DNA from: Eubacteriaceae bacterium
GTDB lineage: Bacteria; Bacillota; Clostridia; Lachnospirales; Lachnospiraceae
Assembly (NCBI GenBank): GCA_910574015.1
Contig: CAJSYQ010000014.1
Span: 1 to 64,000 of the forward strand
Length of the DNA: 64,000 bases
Direction of reading: 5' to 3'
The notes beneath the pieces were generated by a model, which had not been told where the DNA came from, did no database searches, and worked only from the letters and a program-made list of their open reading frames with translations. Shown piece by piece: positions 25,745-36,702 of the stretch; the stretch's first letter is position 1; each line of letters begins with the position of its first letter. A program made the translations under genes and the position numbers.

Positions 25745-25996
25745 TCAATCTCTCCAATATCCACAATCTATACAAAGAATATTAGGATCCGACTCATCAG
25801 CAGAAACCGTAATTAACACACCTCTTAGATTTCGACTACCACATTTGGGACATTTTGACCCCTGTATTCCCACAGGCAAAGGCGAAAATCCCCGAATAAT
25901 AGAATCCCCTGAATAATCTCTATCCGTCCACAATTTTTCTTGTGTAAAAGTAGAAATCTTCTTTTTCTCTTCTTCACTCAATAACTTTTCTACCAT
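25745..25996 (-). CDS. small zinc-ribbon protein
   Basis: An 83-residue protein, first gene of the cargo operon. The C-terminal half holds SKCPKCGSRNLRGVL and ILCIDCGYW, two CxxC knuckles about 27 residues apart that would bind one zinc. The N-terminal half is charged and helical. It could be an adaptor or nucleic-acid-binding subunit for the enzymes that follow; nothing more specific can be said. AAAGGAG precedes the ATG and a promoter lies about 60 bases upstream. Confidence 0.75.
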   Translation of the reverse strand: MVEKLLSEEEKKKISTFTQEKLWTDRDYSGDSIIRGFSPLPVGIQGSKCPKCGSRNLRGVLITVSADESDPNILCIDCGYWRD

Positions 25997-25999
25997 TAA

Positions 26000-26369
26000 A
26001 CATTCTCCTTTTTAATAATTTATTTTTAATTATGACAATATACCGTTTCCACACAATTATAATCCTTATATTGGAGAACACAATATGGCTACATCATACT
26101 TTTAAAATCCCCAAAATTTCTCAGTATCATTCTTATTCTTAAATATAGCATAACAAATCAAAAACCAAATCAAACTCAACTAATCTCTTAATTTATGTAT
26201 TATTTTTGCAACATTACTCTTAAATCATTAAAGTAGCCACTGTTTAAGCAAAACATCTTTTTCAATATACTTTGCAAAAATATGTTCACACCATATTCAT
26301 AAAGTATTACCTCACCATTTTTACTTTCTAAAGATATGGTAGTAACATACTTTTATAGGAGGTTATGCC
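26000..26369. other. AT-rich divergent intergenic region
   Basis: This 370-base region separates the cargo operon (minus) from the XRE regulator (plus). Besides the promoter at 26056-26083 it is about three-quarters A+T with no further open frame or long inverted repeat that I can support. Binding sites of the adjacent regulator would be expected here. Confidence 0.5.
26056..26083 (-). promoter_or_regulatory. promoter of cargo operon
   Basis: Minus strand TTGTGT (26083-26078), 16-base spacer, TATAAT (26061-26056), about 60 bases before the ATG of the zinc-ribbon gene. Confidence 0.55.
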
Positions 26370-26705
26370 ATGACTTATGAACCAAAACAGTTCGGCATTG
26401 TATTAAAAAATGCACGAATGAACAAAAAACTTACCCAAGCAGAATTAGCAGAGATACTGAATATTTCTTTATCATACTTAAAAGACCTTGAACGGTTCCG
26501 AAACAATCCCAGTTATGAGATTTTTGAGAAAGTGATTCATTATTTTAATCTGTCGGCAGATACGGTAATCTATCCAAACCAAAACATAACGGATAATACA
26601 TACCAGCAAATCCAACGTTTACTTACTCGTTGCAATCAGAAGCAGCTTAAAGTAATTCTCGCCACTACGGAAGCATTACTATCTGATGACGAAACTACTT
26701 TATAA
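26370..26705 (+). CDS. XRE-family transcriptional regulator
   Basis: A 111-residue protein with a typical N-terminal helix-turn-helix (LKNARMNKKLTQAELAEILNISLSYLKDLERFRNNPSYEIFEKV, residues 10-53) and a helical C-terminal region probably for dimerisation. AGGAGG lies 7 bases before the ATG. It is divergent from the cargo operon and has the same low GC, so it is the likely local regulator. An intrinsic terminator after it is split by the IS256 insertion. Confidence 0.88.
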   Translation: MTYEPKQFGIVLKNARMNKKLTQAELAEILNISLSYLKDLERFRNNPSYEIFEKVIHYFNLSADTVIYPNQNITDNTYQQIQRLLTRCNQKQLKVILATTEALLSDDETTL

Positions 26706-26730
26706 ATTAAACAAAAGGTAAGGGAACAGT

Positions 26731-28355
26731 GAGGCTGTAAAAAATCTTGTGTCTATGGATTTTAGACTTTCCTGATAAGAATTAGATATGTAAGAGGTTT
26801 TTGTCGGTTTTATGTTTTTGGGACTGTCGAATTATTTCTTCTATTTATAGTATAACCATTCAGACGAAACCTATACATTTTTTTCGTTTTTTTATATGGC
26901 AAACAGGCATTTTATTATTGCCCTTTCCGTGGGCTCTGCCCACACCCGGCCTCCGGAATAAGGCTGGGATATTCTGGCAATAATATAAATGCCGATGGAA
27001 TAAGGCTGGGATGGCAGGGTTTTCAAATGTTGCCATCCCGGTCTTTTTTACAGATATTCCGTGAGACGTTCCCCATATAGGACAATCAGCTGGTTCAAGA
27101 CCTGATCCCAGTTCCGGTATCTCTGGGTCCATTTCTTTGTTACATTCTGGCTCGCCAGGTACAGCATTTTCTCCAAGGACGTGTCACTGGGGAATACGCT
27201 TTTTGTCTTGGTCACTTTACGGTACTGGCGGTTCAGCCCTTCTATGATGTTCGTGGTGTACATGATCCGGCGGATGTCATCCGGGAACTGGAAGAAAGAG
27301 CTGACATCTTCCCAATTGTTTTCCCAGTTGCTGATGGCGTAAGGGTATTTCTTTCCCCACATCTCTTTTATGTTTTCCAGCTCTGAAAGGGCGGCCGACT
27401 CGTTCGGGGCATTGTAGACGGCTTTAAAATCAGAGGCAAATTTCTTCAGGTCTTTGTAACTGACATATTTGAATGAGTTGCGCAGCATGTGGATGACGCA
27501 CCTTTGTATCTCCGCTTTGGGGAATACCGCCTGTATTGCCTCTTTAAACCCTGGCAGCCCGTCCAAGCAGAAAAACAGCACATCTTTCACTCCGCGGTTA
27601 TGCAGGTCGTTCAGCATTCCCAGCCAGAACTTGCTCGTTTCGTTTGCCCCGACAGTAATGCTCAGTATCTCCTTGTAACCCTCTGCCGTCACACCCAGCA
27701 CAACATAGGCTGCACGGCTTAATATCCGCCCATCCTCCCGGACTTTGTAATGGATGCAGTCCATGAATACAAACGGGTATACCGGGTTCAGGGGGCGTGA
27801 CTGCCATTCTTTGACCTGCGGGAGGATTTTGTCTGTGATCTTGCTGACCATTTCTGCAGACAGTTCGATTCCATACAGGTCATTCAGCTGGTCGTGGATG
27901 TCCCTGGTGCTCATCCCCCGCGCATACAGGGAGATCACCTTTTCTTCAATCCCGGAGATGTCGCGCTGGTATTTTGGTATCAGCTTTGGCTCAAACTCCC
28001 CATTCCGGTCCCTAGGCACGTCAATCTGGAACTCCCCATACTGGCTCTTGAGGTTCTTTGGGGAATGCCCATTGCGTTTGTTGTCTGTCTGTAAATCCCC
28101 CTTACGGTTTTTCTCATAACCGAGGGTGGCGTCCAGCTCTGCCTCCATGAGTTCCTGCAAGATGTCTTTGAAACTGTCCCGAAGGAGGGCATAGACATCG
28201 GTGACGCTGCTTAAGTTGTTTTCTGAGATAATCTGTCGAATTTGTTCCTTTGCTACTGGCATAAAAACACTCCTTTTCGATAAGAATTTCCATATCCTAA
28301 TTCTTACCAAAAAGGAGCTATTTATTTCCAAAAACACAAACTTATTTACACTACC
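26731..28355 (-). mobile_element. IS256-family insertion sequence, complete
   Basis: A 1625-bp element. The ends are imperfect inverted repeats: GAGGCTGTAAA...CTTGTGT at 26731 and, on the other strand from 28355, GGTAGTGTAAA...TTTGTGT. It is flanked by 8-bp direct repeats GGAACAGT at 26723-26730 and 28356-28363, the target duplication size expected for this family. The transposase is intact. Confidence 0.92.
27048..28262 (-). CDS. IS256-family transposase
   Basis: A 404-residue DDE transposase (mutator type). The catalytic triad lies in PFVFMDCIHYKVRED, VLFFCLDGLPGFKEAI and YTTNIIEGLNRQYRK; the zinc-like CVIHML segment of the family is also present. The start at 28262 (MPVAKEQIRQIISENN) follows an AAAAGGAGTG sequence; a longer in-frame extension has no ribosome site. 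Length and motifs are those of an active enzyme, and the clean target duplications suggest a fairly recent insertion. Confidence 0.95.
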   Translation of the reverse strand: MPVAKEQIRQIISENNLSSVTDVYALLRDSFKDILQELMEAELDATLGYEKNRKGDLQTDNKRNGHSPKNLKSQYGEFQIDVPRDRNGEFEPKLIPKYQRDISGIEEKVISLYARGMSTRDIHDQLNDLYGIELSAEMVSKITDKILPQVKEWQSRPLNPVYPFVFMDCIHYKVREDGRILSRAAYVVLGVTAEGYKEILSITVGANETSKFWLGMLNDLHNRGVKDVLFFCLDGLPGFKEAIQAVFPKAEIQRCVIHMLRNSFKYVSYKDLKKFASDFKAVYNAPNESAALSELENIKEMWGKKYPYAISNWENNWEDVSSFFQFPDDIRRIMYTTNIIEGLNRQYRKVTKTKSVFPSDTSLEKMLYLASQNVTKKWTQRYRNWDQVLNQLIVLYGERLTEYL

Positions 28356-28443
28356 GGAACAGTTTTTACAAAGTTCGACTTACCCTTACCTTTTATTCAT
28401 GTTCTTTTATATATCAGCATCTTCCACCGATACAAGACTACAA

Positions 28444-28779
28444 TTATTGCAACTTCTCCATAAGTTCTTCCGGCGATATGTCTTGTCGAAGCAAACCGAA
28501 CCCGCTCAGAAGAAGAATACAGTCTACATATCCTTGGCAGTACGCTTTCTGCCCTTCCAGTGAAAGCATATCTTCTGCTTTTGCTATCCATTCCAAAAAC
28601 ATCTGCTGCTCTTCATTGGGAAGTTTCTGTATCATCTCTTCACATTTTTCACGCAGCACCTCTAATTCTCTCTGCACACCCTCATATTCTGGAATTTTAA
28701 CTGCCGTATCCCGTGATACATCTTCACAACGAAGTCTGTTAAGAAATTCTATAACTTGTTCCCATATTTTATTCTGCAT
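28444..28779 (-). CDS. small helical protein, DUF6809-like
   Basis: A 111-residue helical protein with a long amphipathic middle (IPEYEGVQRELEVLREKCEEMIQKL) and the C-terminal signature AYCQGYVDCILLLSGFG. The same Y-x-x-G-[YF]-x-D-x-[IL] signature occurs in the proteins at 35031-35360 and 36370-36702, so this element carries three paralogues. The start at 28779 follows GGAGG. Function unknown; the family assignment is from pattern. Confidence 0.7.
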   Translation of the reverse strand: MQNKIWEQVIEFLNRLRCEDVSRDTAVKIPEYEGVQRELEVLREKCEEMIQKLPNEEQQMFLEWIAKAEDMLSLEGQKAYCQGYVDCILLLSGFGLLRQDISPEELMEKLQ

Positions 28780-28949
28780 AACTAATTCCTCCATTCTTTC
28801 TTTATATTATAAACACATCTACAAAGAATACACCACATAAAATCATACTAAAATATAAGGAGACCCCAGTTCCTCAAGAACCAGAATCCCCCATACTCAC
28901 TTTGAAATCCTCAAATCTTTTCATAACATCCCGTCTGCCATCATCCCAG

Positions 28950-29600
28950 TTACTGACGACATCCTGCAACCGGCTTGTTGCTGCTGACCGCTCTGTTCTG
29001 TTGCTGTAGCTCTGCCTGCTGTAACATCATTTCCATCAAATACTTAGCCGACAGCCATGCCTGATAATGCTCCTTTGTTAGCAAGAACACTTCACTCAAT
29101 GAATCCCATGTCATACTGACTGACACGTGATTTTCCGGTCTGCCGCCGAACCGCGGGACAATCAGTCCCTGGGCATTTTGCTCCCCAGGTCCACTGTCTG
29201 CGATAAAAAGAAAATCCGACTTTTTGCCTGCTAGAAGTTTTGCCGTTCTGGACAGGCTTTTCCCATCTTTCCGGCTCTGTCCTCTCTGTGCCAGTTTCGC
29301 CGCCGATGTACCTCCAAGCCATTCTAGCAGCGGCTTATTATAATCTCCCGACTGTTTCTTCTGCTTCAGCATATACTGCAGCTCCCCGCAGTAAAGTTTC
29401 CGGCAGATTTCCTGCAGTTCATCTACTCCAATAAAGATGTGGATGTTATTGGTCTGTCTCTGCCCGGATGGAAGGCCCACATCGTAGGAAGCAAATGCCA
29501 GGTGTATCTTCCCCACTTTAAAGAAATCACGCAGGCTCTCCACAAAGCACCCTTTCGCATCCTTTCTGATTATCTGATTGTAATTATATTCTTCCGTCAT
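28950..29600 (-). CDS. hypothetical protein
   Basis: A 216-residue soluble protein that I do not recognise. Recognisable stretches are IHLAFASYDVGLPSGQRQTNNIHIFI, a basic middle AAKLAQRGQSRKDGKSLSRTAK, FLFIADSGPGEQNAQGLIVPRFGG, and a Gln-rich tail. The basic segment could contact nucleic acid. Its start overlaps the stop of the cysteine-cluster protein gene by 4 bases, so it belongs to operon C. Confidence 0.75.
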   Translation of the reverse strand: MTEEYNYNQIIRKDAKGCFVESLRDFFKVGKIHLAFASYDVGLPSGQRQTNNIHIFIGVDELQEICRKLYCGELQYMLKQKKQSGDYNKPLLEWLGGTSAAKLAQRGQSRKDGKSLSRTAKLLAGKKSDFLFIADSGPGEQNAQGLIVPRFGGRPENHVSVSMTWDSLSEVFLLTKEHYQAWLSAKYLMEMMLQQAELQQQNRAVSSNKPVAGCRQ

Positions 29601-30325
29601 GATCCGACACCCCCCAATCTTTCTATGTCTGCAATAATTTTTCTTAATTGCTGCACATTCCTGTCAAACTGAGGGGCGAACTCCTTCTTTGTATCATACT
29701 GAATGTAAAGCATCATACACACCATATCCCACGCCATACACACGAGATCCTGATTCTTTGTCATTTTTTCCAGCTTGCGCAGAAACATGCTTGTTTCTGC
29801 AACGACCTGACTCCAAAGGATAAAGAAGGACTCGTTTTCCAGAAGATGAAATTCCTCCAGCCATTCCCTCACAGTCTGATGTCCATATTGGCTGCCGCAG
29901 AAACATCCGTTGTGGAAATAGATTACTTCTGCTTTTTCCATATCCAGCTTTCCCTTTTCATCCGGTACATAGCAGACGGATCTGCCAAGCGGGTATAATC
30001 CGCAGACAGATGGTTTCGCCTTGTGGACACTGCACTTATTATTTTTTAGCCAAGGACACCGCCTTGTTTCCCCTTGGGGGCGAATCCGCAAAATCGGCAT
30101 CCGGCTTTCCTCTCCAATATAGCACTCCCCATACTGCTGTAGCCATTGTTCCACTGGGATACCCAGGTGCACTGCCAATCGGAATAGATCCAGGGGATTT
30201 AACAGAAGCTCCTCCTGGTGCACACAGCAGCCGCCACAGTGGGTGCAGGAAAAAGGCAGCGTATCCTCTAATTTCAGTCGTTTGTTCTCTATACAATCCA
30301 TTGCTCGTTGTGTTCTCTTACTCAT
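29597..30325 (-). CDS. YkgJ-like cysteine-cluster protein
   Basis: A 242-residue protein of the zinc/iron-chelating CxxCxxCC type (YkgJ/UPF0153): LPFSCTHCGGCCVHQEELLLNPLDLFRLA near residue 25, then RRCPWLKNNKCSVHKAKPSVCGLYPLGR near 90-115. These eight or more cysteines probably bind an Fe-S or zinc centre. The rest is family-like; the substrate is unknown. The start at 30325 follows GGAGG with 8-base spacing. Operon C, coupled to the next gene by a 4-base overlap. Confidence 0.88.
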   Translation of the reverse strand: MSKRTQRAMDCIENKRLKLEDTLPFSCTHCGGCCVHQEELLLNPLDLFRLAVHLGIPVEQWLQQYGECYIGEESRMPILRIRPQGETRRCPWLKNNKCSVHKAKPSVCGLYPLGRSVCYVPDEKGKLDMEKAEVIYFHNGCFCGSQYGHQTVREWLEEFHLLENESFFILWSQVVAETSMFLRKLEKMTKNQDLVCMAWDMVCMMLYIQYDTKKEFAPQFDRNVQQLRKIIADIERLGGVGS

Positions 30326-30340
30326 TTTGTTTTCCTCCAA

Positions 30341-31054
30341 TCATTTATTCTGAACCGTTAGTTCCTCGTACTTATAGTTGCTGTCCTTCAGCCATTCACA
30401 CACAATGTCCAGATTTCTGCTGTCATCCAGAGGAAAACGCAGCAAACCGTTCTCCATATTTTCCAGTTCATACAGATGTTTCTCTGGAAAGACAGTAACA
30501 CTCTCCGTAACAATTACCCGTGGAAATTCTTCAAACACATAAATCTGCGGTTCCGTACCGCCATAGGACTGACATTCCAGCCTGCAACCAAGCCGTGACC
30601 GGCTGTACCGGCAACGGCTGAAGAGAAGGCTCTCACAGAACCTGTTCTGCAGACCGTCTGCGGTCATGAAATATACCGTGACCATCCTGCGGTATTCCTG
30701 CACATACTGATAGTCATGATTGCTGATCTGCCGCATGGCTTTATTGGCATCAAAAGCAACCACTGGAAAGCCCCATGAATCACAGAAGAAGAATTTCCTC
30801 TCACCTGTTTCATACTGGAACTCCACCACATCTGATACGGACAGGGAATGCCCCCGGTATCCTTCCGGATGCTCACCATTGCACGTCACAAAGACCTGCT
30901 CCGGATCTGTCGCCGGAAGCTCCCCGCTGTAGATGCATTCATAGATTTCTGACGGAACCCTGCCGTCCCCTGCTTTTATTGCACAGGCTAAATCCCGGAA
31001 CAAAATCTCTTTCTGGTCCAGTTCCGGCACCACCTGGTAAACCAATACTTTCAT
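30341..31054 (-). CDS. YodL-domain-like protein
   Basis: A 237-residue protein. Residues 1-90 (MKVLVYQVVPELD..., SEIYECIYSGELPATDPEQVFVTCN, YRGHSLSVSDVVEF) follow the pattern of YodL domains found on integrative elements of Firmicutes: a YQ start, a Y-x-x-V/I-Y-x-G-x-L strand, and a S-L-S-V-S-D-V motif. The C-terminal 140 residues are not recognised. YodL domains have no established function. GGAGG lies 9 bases before the ATG at 31054. Operon C. Confidence 0.75.
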   Translation of the reverse strand: MKVLVYQVVPELDQKEILFRDLACAIKAGDGRVPSEIYECIYSGELPATDPEQVFVTCNGEHPEGYRGHSLSVSDVVEFQYETGERKFFFCDSWGFPVVAFDANKAMRQISNHDYQYVQEYRRMVTVYFMTADGLQNRFCESLLFSRCRYSRSRLGCRLECQSYGGTEPQIYVFEEFPRVIVTESVTVFPEKHLYELENMENGLLRFPLDDSRNLDIVCEWLKDSNYKYEELTVQNK

Positions 31055-31160
31055 TGTCTCAATCCTCCATTCCATGAAAACGGAGCAGTAAAAACCACTG
31101 CCCCATCTCTGTTTTGTATTATCCTGTAACTTTTGCTCAGGCTGACATCGCCTAAAATTC

Positions 31161-31262
31161 TCATTCGGTAAGGATTGTCACACCAAGCTGCTGTGCTTTT
31201 GCCAGCTTGCTTCGAGCGGTACCATTTTTATCATAAATTCTTTCATACGCACTTTCCCACTC
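31161..31262 (-). pseudogene. remnant of DNA-ligase BRCT end, or 3' extension of the 70-residue gene
   Basis: In frame with, and directly after, the stop codon of the 31263-31475 gene, the sequence reads ...[21 protein letters not shown] and then a stop. This matches [21 protein letters not shown] at the end of the ligase encoded just upstream (31558-33522). It is either a duplicated fragment of the ligase BRCT domain or a read-through extension. Confidence 0.6.
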
Positions 31263-31475
31263 TTACCAGACATCCCTGCCGGGAACAAATTCTACCTCAG
31301 TCCCCTCTGTAATGGGCATATCGGGTTCCCCATCAAATTCATTTCTGTATTTTGTGCATAGGGATGCCGTGCATCCCTCACGCGGATTGATGTCTACATA
31401 CAGCCGTCCCTCCGATTCATAAACCGGTCTGTCCCAGCTGTCGCGCCCTTTATAGTTTAAAATCAATTTCGCCAT
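31263..31475 (-). CDS. small hypothetical element protein
   Basis: A 70-residue protein (MAKLILNYKGRDSWDRPVYESEGRLYVDI...) with AGAAAGGAT before its ATG. It has a compact beta-rich look, with no cysteines apart from two in TASLCTKYRN and GREGC-like context. I do not recognise a named family, although the GRDSWDRPVYE...EFDGEP pattern looks like a conserved small protein of integrative elements. It lies in operon C, 82 bases after the ligase. Confidence 0.72.
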   Translation of the reverse strand: MAKLILNYKGRDSWDRPVYESEGRLYVDINPREGCTASLCTKYRNEFDGEPDMPITEGTEVEFVPGRDVW

Positions 31476-31557
31476 ATCTTTATCCTTTCTGCTTCCGGGT
31501 TCTGGAGCTCATGCCTTGCAGCAGAGAACCATCTGCCCGATCACTGTCGTTCCGATG

Positions 31558-34257
<2,700 letters not shown>

Positions 34258-34268
<11 letters not shown>

Positions 34269-34608
34269 TGCTGCTCCTTTCCGTCTGACACTCTGGATAC
34301 GTGAATGCAAGACTCTCTTCCCCGTCATGAAAGGAAAGTTCCCGCAGCTTAAAACTGCTGGCATCCTCGTACTCCGAAAAGAGTTCTATGTGCTGCACTT
34401 CCATGCCTTTCAGCTCCGGCAGCCTGCCGTTGCCATACTCATCATCAAAGTACACGCCCTTGTATCTGGCATCCAGGTATCCGTCCTTTCTGTCAAACTC
34501 ACTTTCATCCCATGTCAGGGATATGACCTTTCCGGATTTCAGTTTCACCTCGATAAAGTCGATCACCAAATCCGGAATATCCGATTCTGCTTTCAGATAC
34601 AGTACCAT
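34258..34608 (-). CDS. hypothetical protein, first gene of operon C
   Basis: A 116-residue acidic protein (MVLYLKAESDIPDLVIDFIEVKLKSGKVISLTWD...) that I do not recognise. It appears beta-rich and ends in a charged tail. A strong AGGAGGTGG site precedes the ATG. It is the promoter-proximal gene after leader C and overlaps the methylase-like gene by 11 bases. Confidence 0.72.
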
Positions 34609-34722
34609 CGTTCCACCTCCTGTTCTTCTTTGCTGCCACGCAATTTCTGTTTATTTAGACGGGCAGCATACGCTCCCCGTTGATTAGGTTGGGGGAGCAT
34701 ACTCCGCTCCGATCTATGATAA

Positions 34723-34751
34723 AAAGGGCTGACTAAAAATCGCGGCCCTTT
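34723..34751 (-). terminator. second hairpin in leader C
   Basis: AAAGGGC pairs with GCCCTTT and is followed by TTATC on the minus strand. It lies between the first leader hairpin and the gene start, in the same relative place as the second hairpin of leader A. Confidence 0.5.
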
Positions 34752-34891
34752 GAACTCGTCAATAACTTCTCATAAACTAAAAAGTCACACAAAGAACCTG
34801 CTAATTCCCTGTGTGCTTTTAAGTCTTTGACTCTGTTTATTCTATTTTCTTGTTGTCTAGATTTGATTGATCTGCTTAGTGATTTCCGCAA

Positions 34892-35012
34892 CAAAAAAAG
34901 TGCCTAAAGATGTAAACCTTCAGACACTGTAAAAACTGAAAACTATAAATCACTTTACTGTAATTTTTGATACTGATATTATTACTATAACAGACGGGAT
35001 GAGAAAATACAA
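34892..35012 (-). promoter_or_regulatory. promoter plus attenuator-like leader C (operon C)
   Basis: Minus strand TTGTAT (35012-35007), 17-base spacer, TATAGT (34989-34984), then the AATATCAGTATC box. At 34928-34899 an 11-bp stem (AGTGTCTGAAG with CTTTAGGCACT) is followed by seven Ts, 56 bases from the -10. Homologous to leaders A and B. The leader continues about 290 more bases to the first gene. Confidence 0.8.
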
Positions 35013-35030
35013 GGAAAGATTTAACTGTCG

Positions 35031-35360
35031 CTAGTCTGCCGCCTGTTCTTTTGGAATATCCTTTGAAAGAATAGAATCCTGTCCATACTCCCTTCCGTGC
35101 TTTAGCCCGATCTCCAAACCGTCATGAAAACCAAGGATATAAGCCATTTCACCATAATGTCCACTATACAGGCTTACAGAATCATCCATGTCCAATAATA
35201 ATTGAACGTCATCCTTGCTGTTGCTTAATCTCTCCTTTAGCCGCTCCTTCTGATCATGATATTGTTTCCTGGACTCCATATATGCTTTGTTCTTCCGTAA
35301 TTCCTCTTCTAATGGGTCTCCCAATCGCTCTACAGCTAAGTTTGTTAGTACATCCTGCAT
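35031..35360 (-). CDS. small helical protein, DUF6809-like
   Basis: A 109-residue, highly charged helical protein (SRKQYHDQKERLKERLSNSKDDVQLLLDMDDSV...) with the C-terminal signature MAYILGFHDGLEIGLKHG that it shares with the proteins at 28444 and 36370. AGGGGATG lies before the ATG and the class II promoter at 35405-35433 drives it. It lies just upstream of leader C. Function unknown. Confidence 0.72.
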   Translation of the reverse strand: MQDVLTNLAVERLGDPLEEELRKNKAYMESRKQYHDQKERLKERLSNSKDDVQLLLDMDDSVSLYSGHYGEMAYILGFHDGLEIGLKHGREYGQDSILSKDIPKEQAAD

Positions 35361-35404
35361 CTCATCATCCCCTCAAATATTATCTTGTCTTATCTTACAT
35401 TATT

Positions 35405-35433
35405 ACTACACGATTCACATGACATGTTTACAA
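35405..35433 (-). promoter_or_regulatory. class II promoter (TTGTAA-N17-TGTAGT)
   Basis: Minus strand TTGTAA, 17-base spacer ending GAATCG, TGTAGT. The bases GAATCGTGTARTRA are shared with the promoter at 36738-36766 and mostly with that at 20390-20418. Confidence 0.6.
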
Positions 35434-35485
35434 CTACAATATCCATACTCCAGATTTTCAAATCTTTTAGATATGGAAATTCCAC

Positions 35486-35514
35486 TTGATATTGTGTAAT
35501 TAGAGAAATATAAT
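35486..35514 (+). promoter_or_regulatory. promoter of XRE regulator
   Basis: TTGATA (35486-35491), 17-base spacer, TATAAT (35509-35514), about 60 bases before the regulator ATG. Confidence 0.7.
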
Positions 35515-35574
35515 AGAATTGATAAGATATATGCCAATGACAAGGCTAATTATACCAATATGGGAGGCTCAAAT

Positions 35575-36219
35575 ATGCCAAGACAATTCAAAAATGCAAG
35601 ACTGATAAAACACTTAAAAGTAGCTGATGCCATAAAACTGCTCGGTGTGTCCCAGCCAACATTAAGTGCCTGGGAAGGGGAACGGAAATCCCCTTCCATC
35701 GAAAAACTAGAGCTGATGGCAGATATATACGAAACATCCACAGATTACCTGCTGGGTCGTATCCGTATCCATAAAAATGTTCCATCCAATCCGATTTCCC
35801 TTTCTTGCCTGCCGGTCTTACATGAACAGCCACTCTGGTCGCCAGAATACGGCTGGATGCTGGTAAACTCGATTGAAAAACATCTTGTCCGGTCAGACGG
35901 AAAAACAATTCCATTTTCCACTGCAGGCAACCTTTATACGACCCCACCCATTTTTTCCGTACCAGAAACGCTGTCAGAAGCACCATTGACACGGACACAG
36001 ATGCTTGCGAATGAGGAAATGTGGGTAGAGCCCATCTCCCCTGATTCCAATCTAAGAGACGAACTGCGGGGCTGGTACCGCAGGAAAGACCGGTATGTGG
36101 AGAATGAATATGGAAATCGGTTTTATCTAGATACCTATGAGGCAAAGTGGCTGGGATTTGATAAGGAACAAACTAGCACAGACAAAAATGAAGATGCCGA
36201 AACATCCCCATCTTTCTAA
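35575..36219 (+). CDS. XRE-family regulator of the element
   Basis: A 214-residue protein with an N-terminal helix-turn-helix (KHLKVADAIKLLGVSQPTLSAWEGERKSPSIEKLELMADIYETSTDYLLGR, residues 10-60), close to phage-repressor and ICE regulator domains. The C-terminal 150 residues are of unknown fold and contain a repeated theme EEMWVEPISPDSNLRDELRGWY; no S24 peptidase motif is seen. GGGAGG precedes the ATG at 35575. It is one of the few plus-strand genes and is divergent from operon C and its class II-controlled neighbours, so it is the best candidate for controlling the class I or class II promoters; this is inference. A clear terminator follows. Confidence 0.85.
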   Translation: MPRQFKNARLIKHLKVADAIKLLGVSQPTLSAWEGERKSPSIEKLELMADIYETSTDYLLGRIRIHKNVPSNPISLSCLPVLHEQPLWSPEYGWMLVNSIEKHLVRSDGKTIPFSTAGNLYTTPPIFSVPETLSEAPLTRTQMLANEEMWVEPISPDSNLRDELRGWYRRKDRYVENEYGNRFYLDTYEAKWLGFDKEQTSTDKNEDAETSPSF

Positions 36220-36305
36220 ACAAAATGCCCGCTAATTGTTTATAGTCACCTTAGAAACAATCATAGGATATTTCGCTTGTTCGATGATTGTCATGGGAAA
36301 ATAAA

Positions 36306-36340
36306 GGCTATCCCCTATTTCAGCGGAGGATAGCCCTTTT
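36306..36340 (+). terminator. terminator of XRE regulator
   Basis: GGCTATCC and GGATAGCC form an 8-bp perfect stem with a 14-base loop followed by CTTTTTAC on the plus strand. Confidence 0.8.
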
Positions 36341-36369
36341 TACTTCTTTCAGGGTTATCAATTATAATT

Positions 36370-36702
36370 CTAAACCATGTCAAAATTTGTACCTAAAGCC
36401 CCGCAATGAATCATAAACAAAATACAGTCCCTGTATCCCCGGAAATAATGTTCTCTTTCAACATAAATCTGCATTTCAAATTTAAGTTCCATATACTTTT
36501 GGACTGCCTCCACTTCTTTCCGTGTCGCACCATCATTTACCGACTTGCTCTCATGCAGGTTCTTAATCAAAGGATATTTCTTGGTCAATTTATCCACTTC
36601 TCTCTTTAGTTCTACATATCCTTGATTCTCCCTGCCCAGTTTTTTTAGAATAGAATCATAAGTAAAAAAGAAAAACTCATCCATATGGATTTTCTCTGTC
36701 AT
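36370..36702 (-). CDS. small helical protein, DUF6809-like
   Basis: A 110-residue helical protein (LGRENQGYVELKREVDKLTKKYPLIKNLHES...) with the C-terminal signature HYFRGYRDCILFMIHCGALG. Third paralogue of the set at 28444 and 35031. GGAGG precedes the ATG and the class II promoter at 36738-36766 lies just upstream. Function unknown. Confidence 0.72.
   Translation of the reverse strand: MTEKIHMDEFFFFTYDSILKKLGRENQGYVELKREVDKLTKKYPLIKNLHESKSVNDGATRKEVEAVQKYMELKFEMQIYVEREHYFRGYRDCILFMIHCGALGTNFDMV

Larger units (their letters stand above)
26713..28394. terminator. bidirectional terminator stem split by IS256
   Basis: AAAAGGTAAGGG (26713-26724) and CCCTTACCTTTT (28383-28394) are perfect 12-base inverted repeats. 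With the IS256 element and one copy of its target duplication removed, they would face each other across a loop of about 25 bases, a standard terminator with A/T arms shared by the regulator (plus) and the gene at 28444 (minus). Confidence 0.7.
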
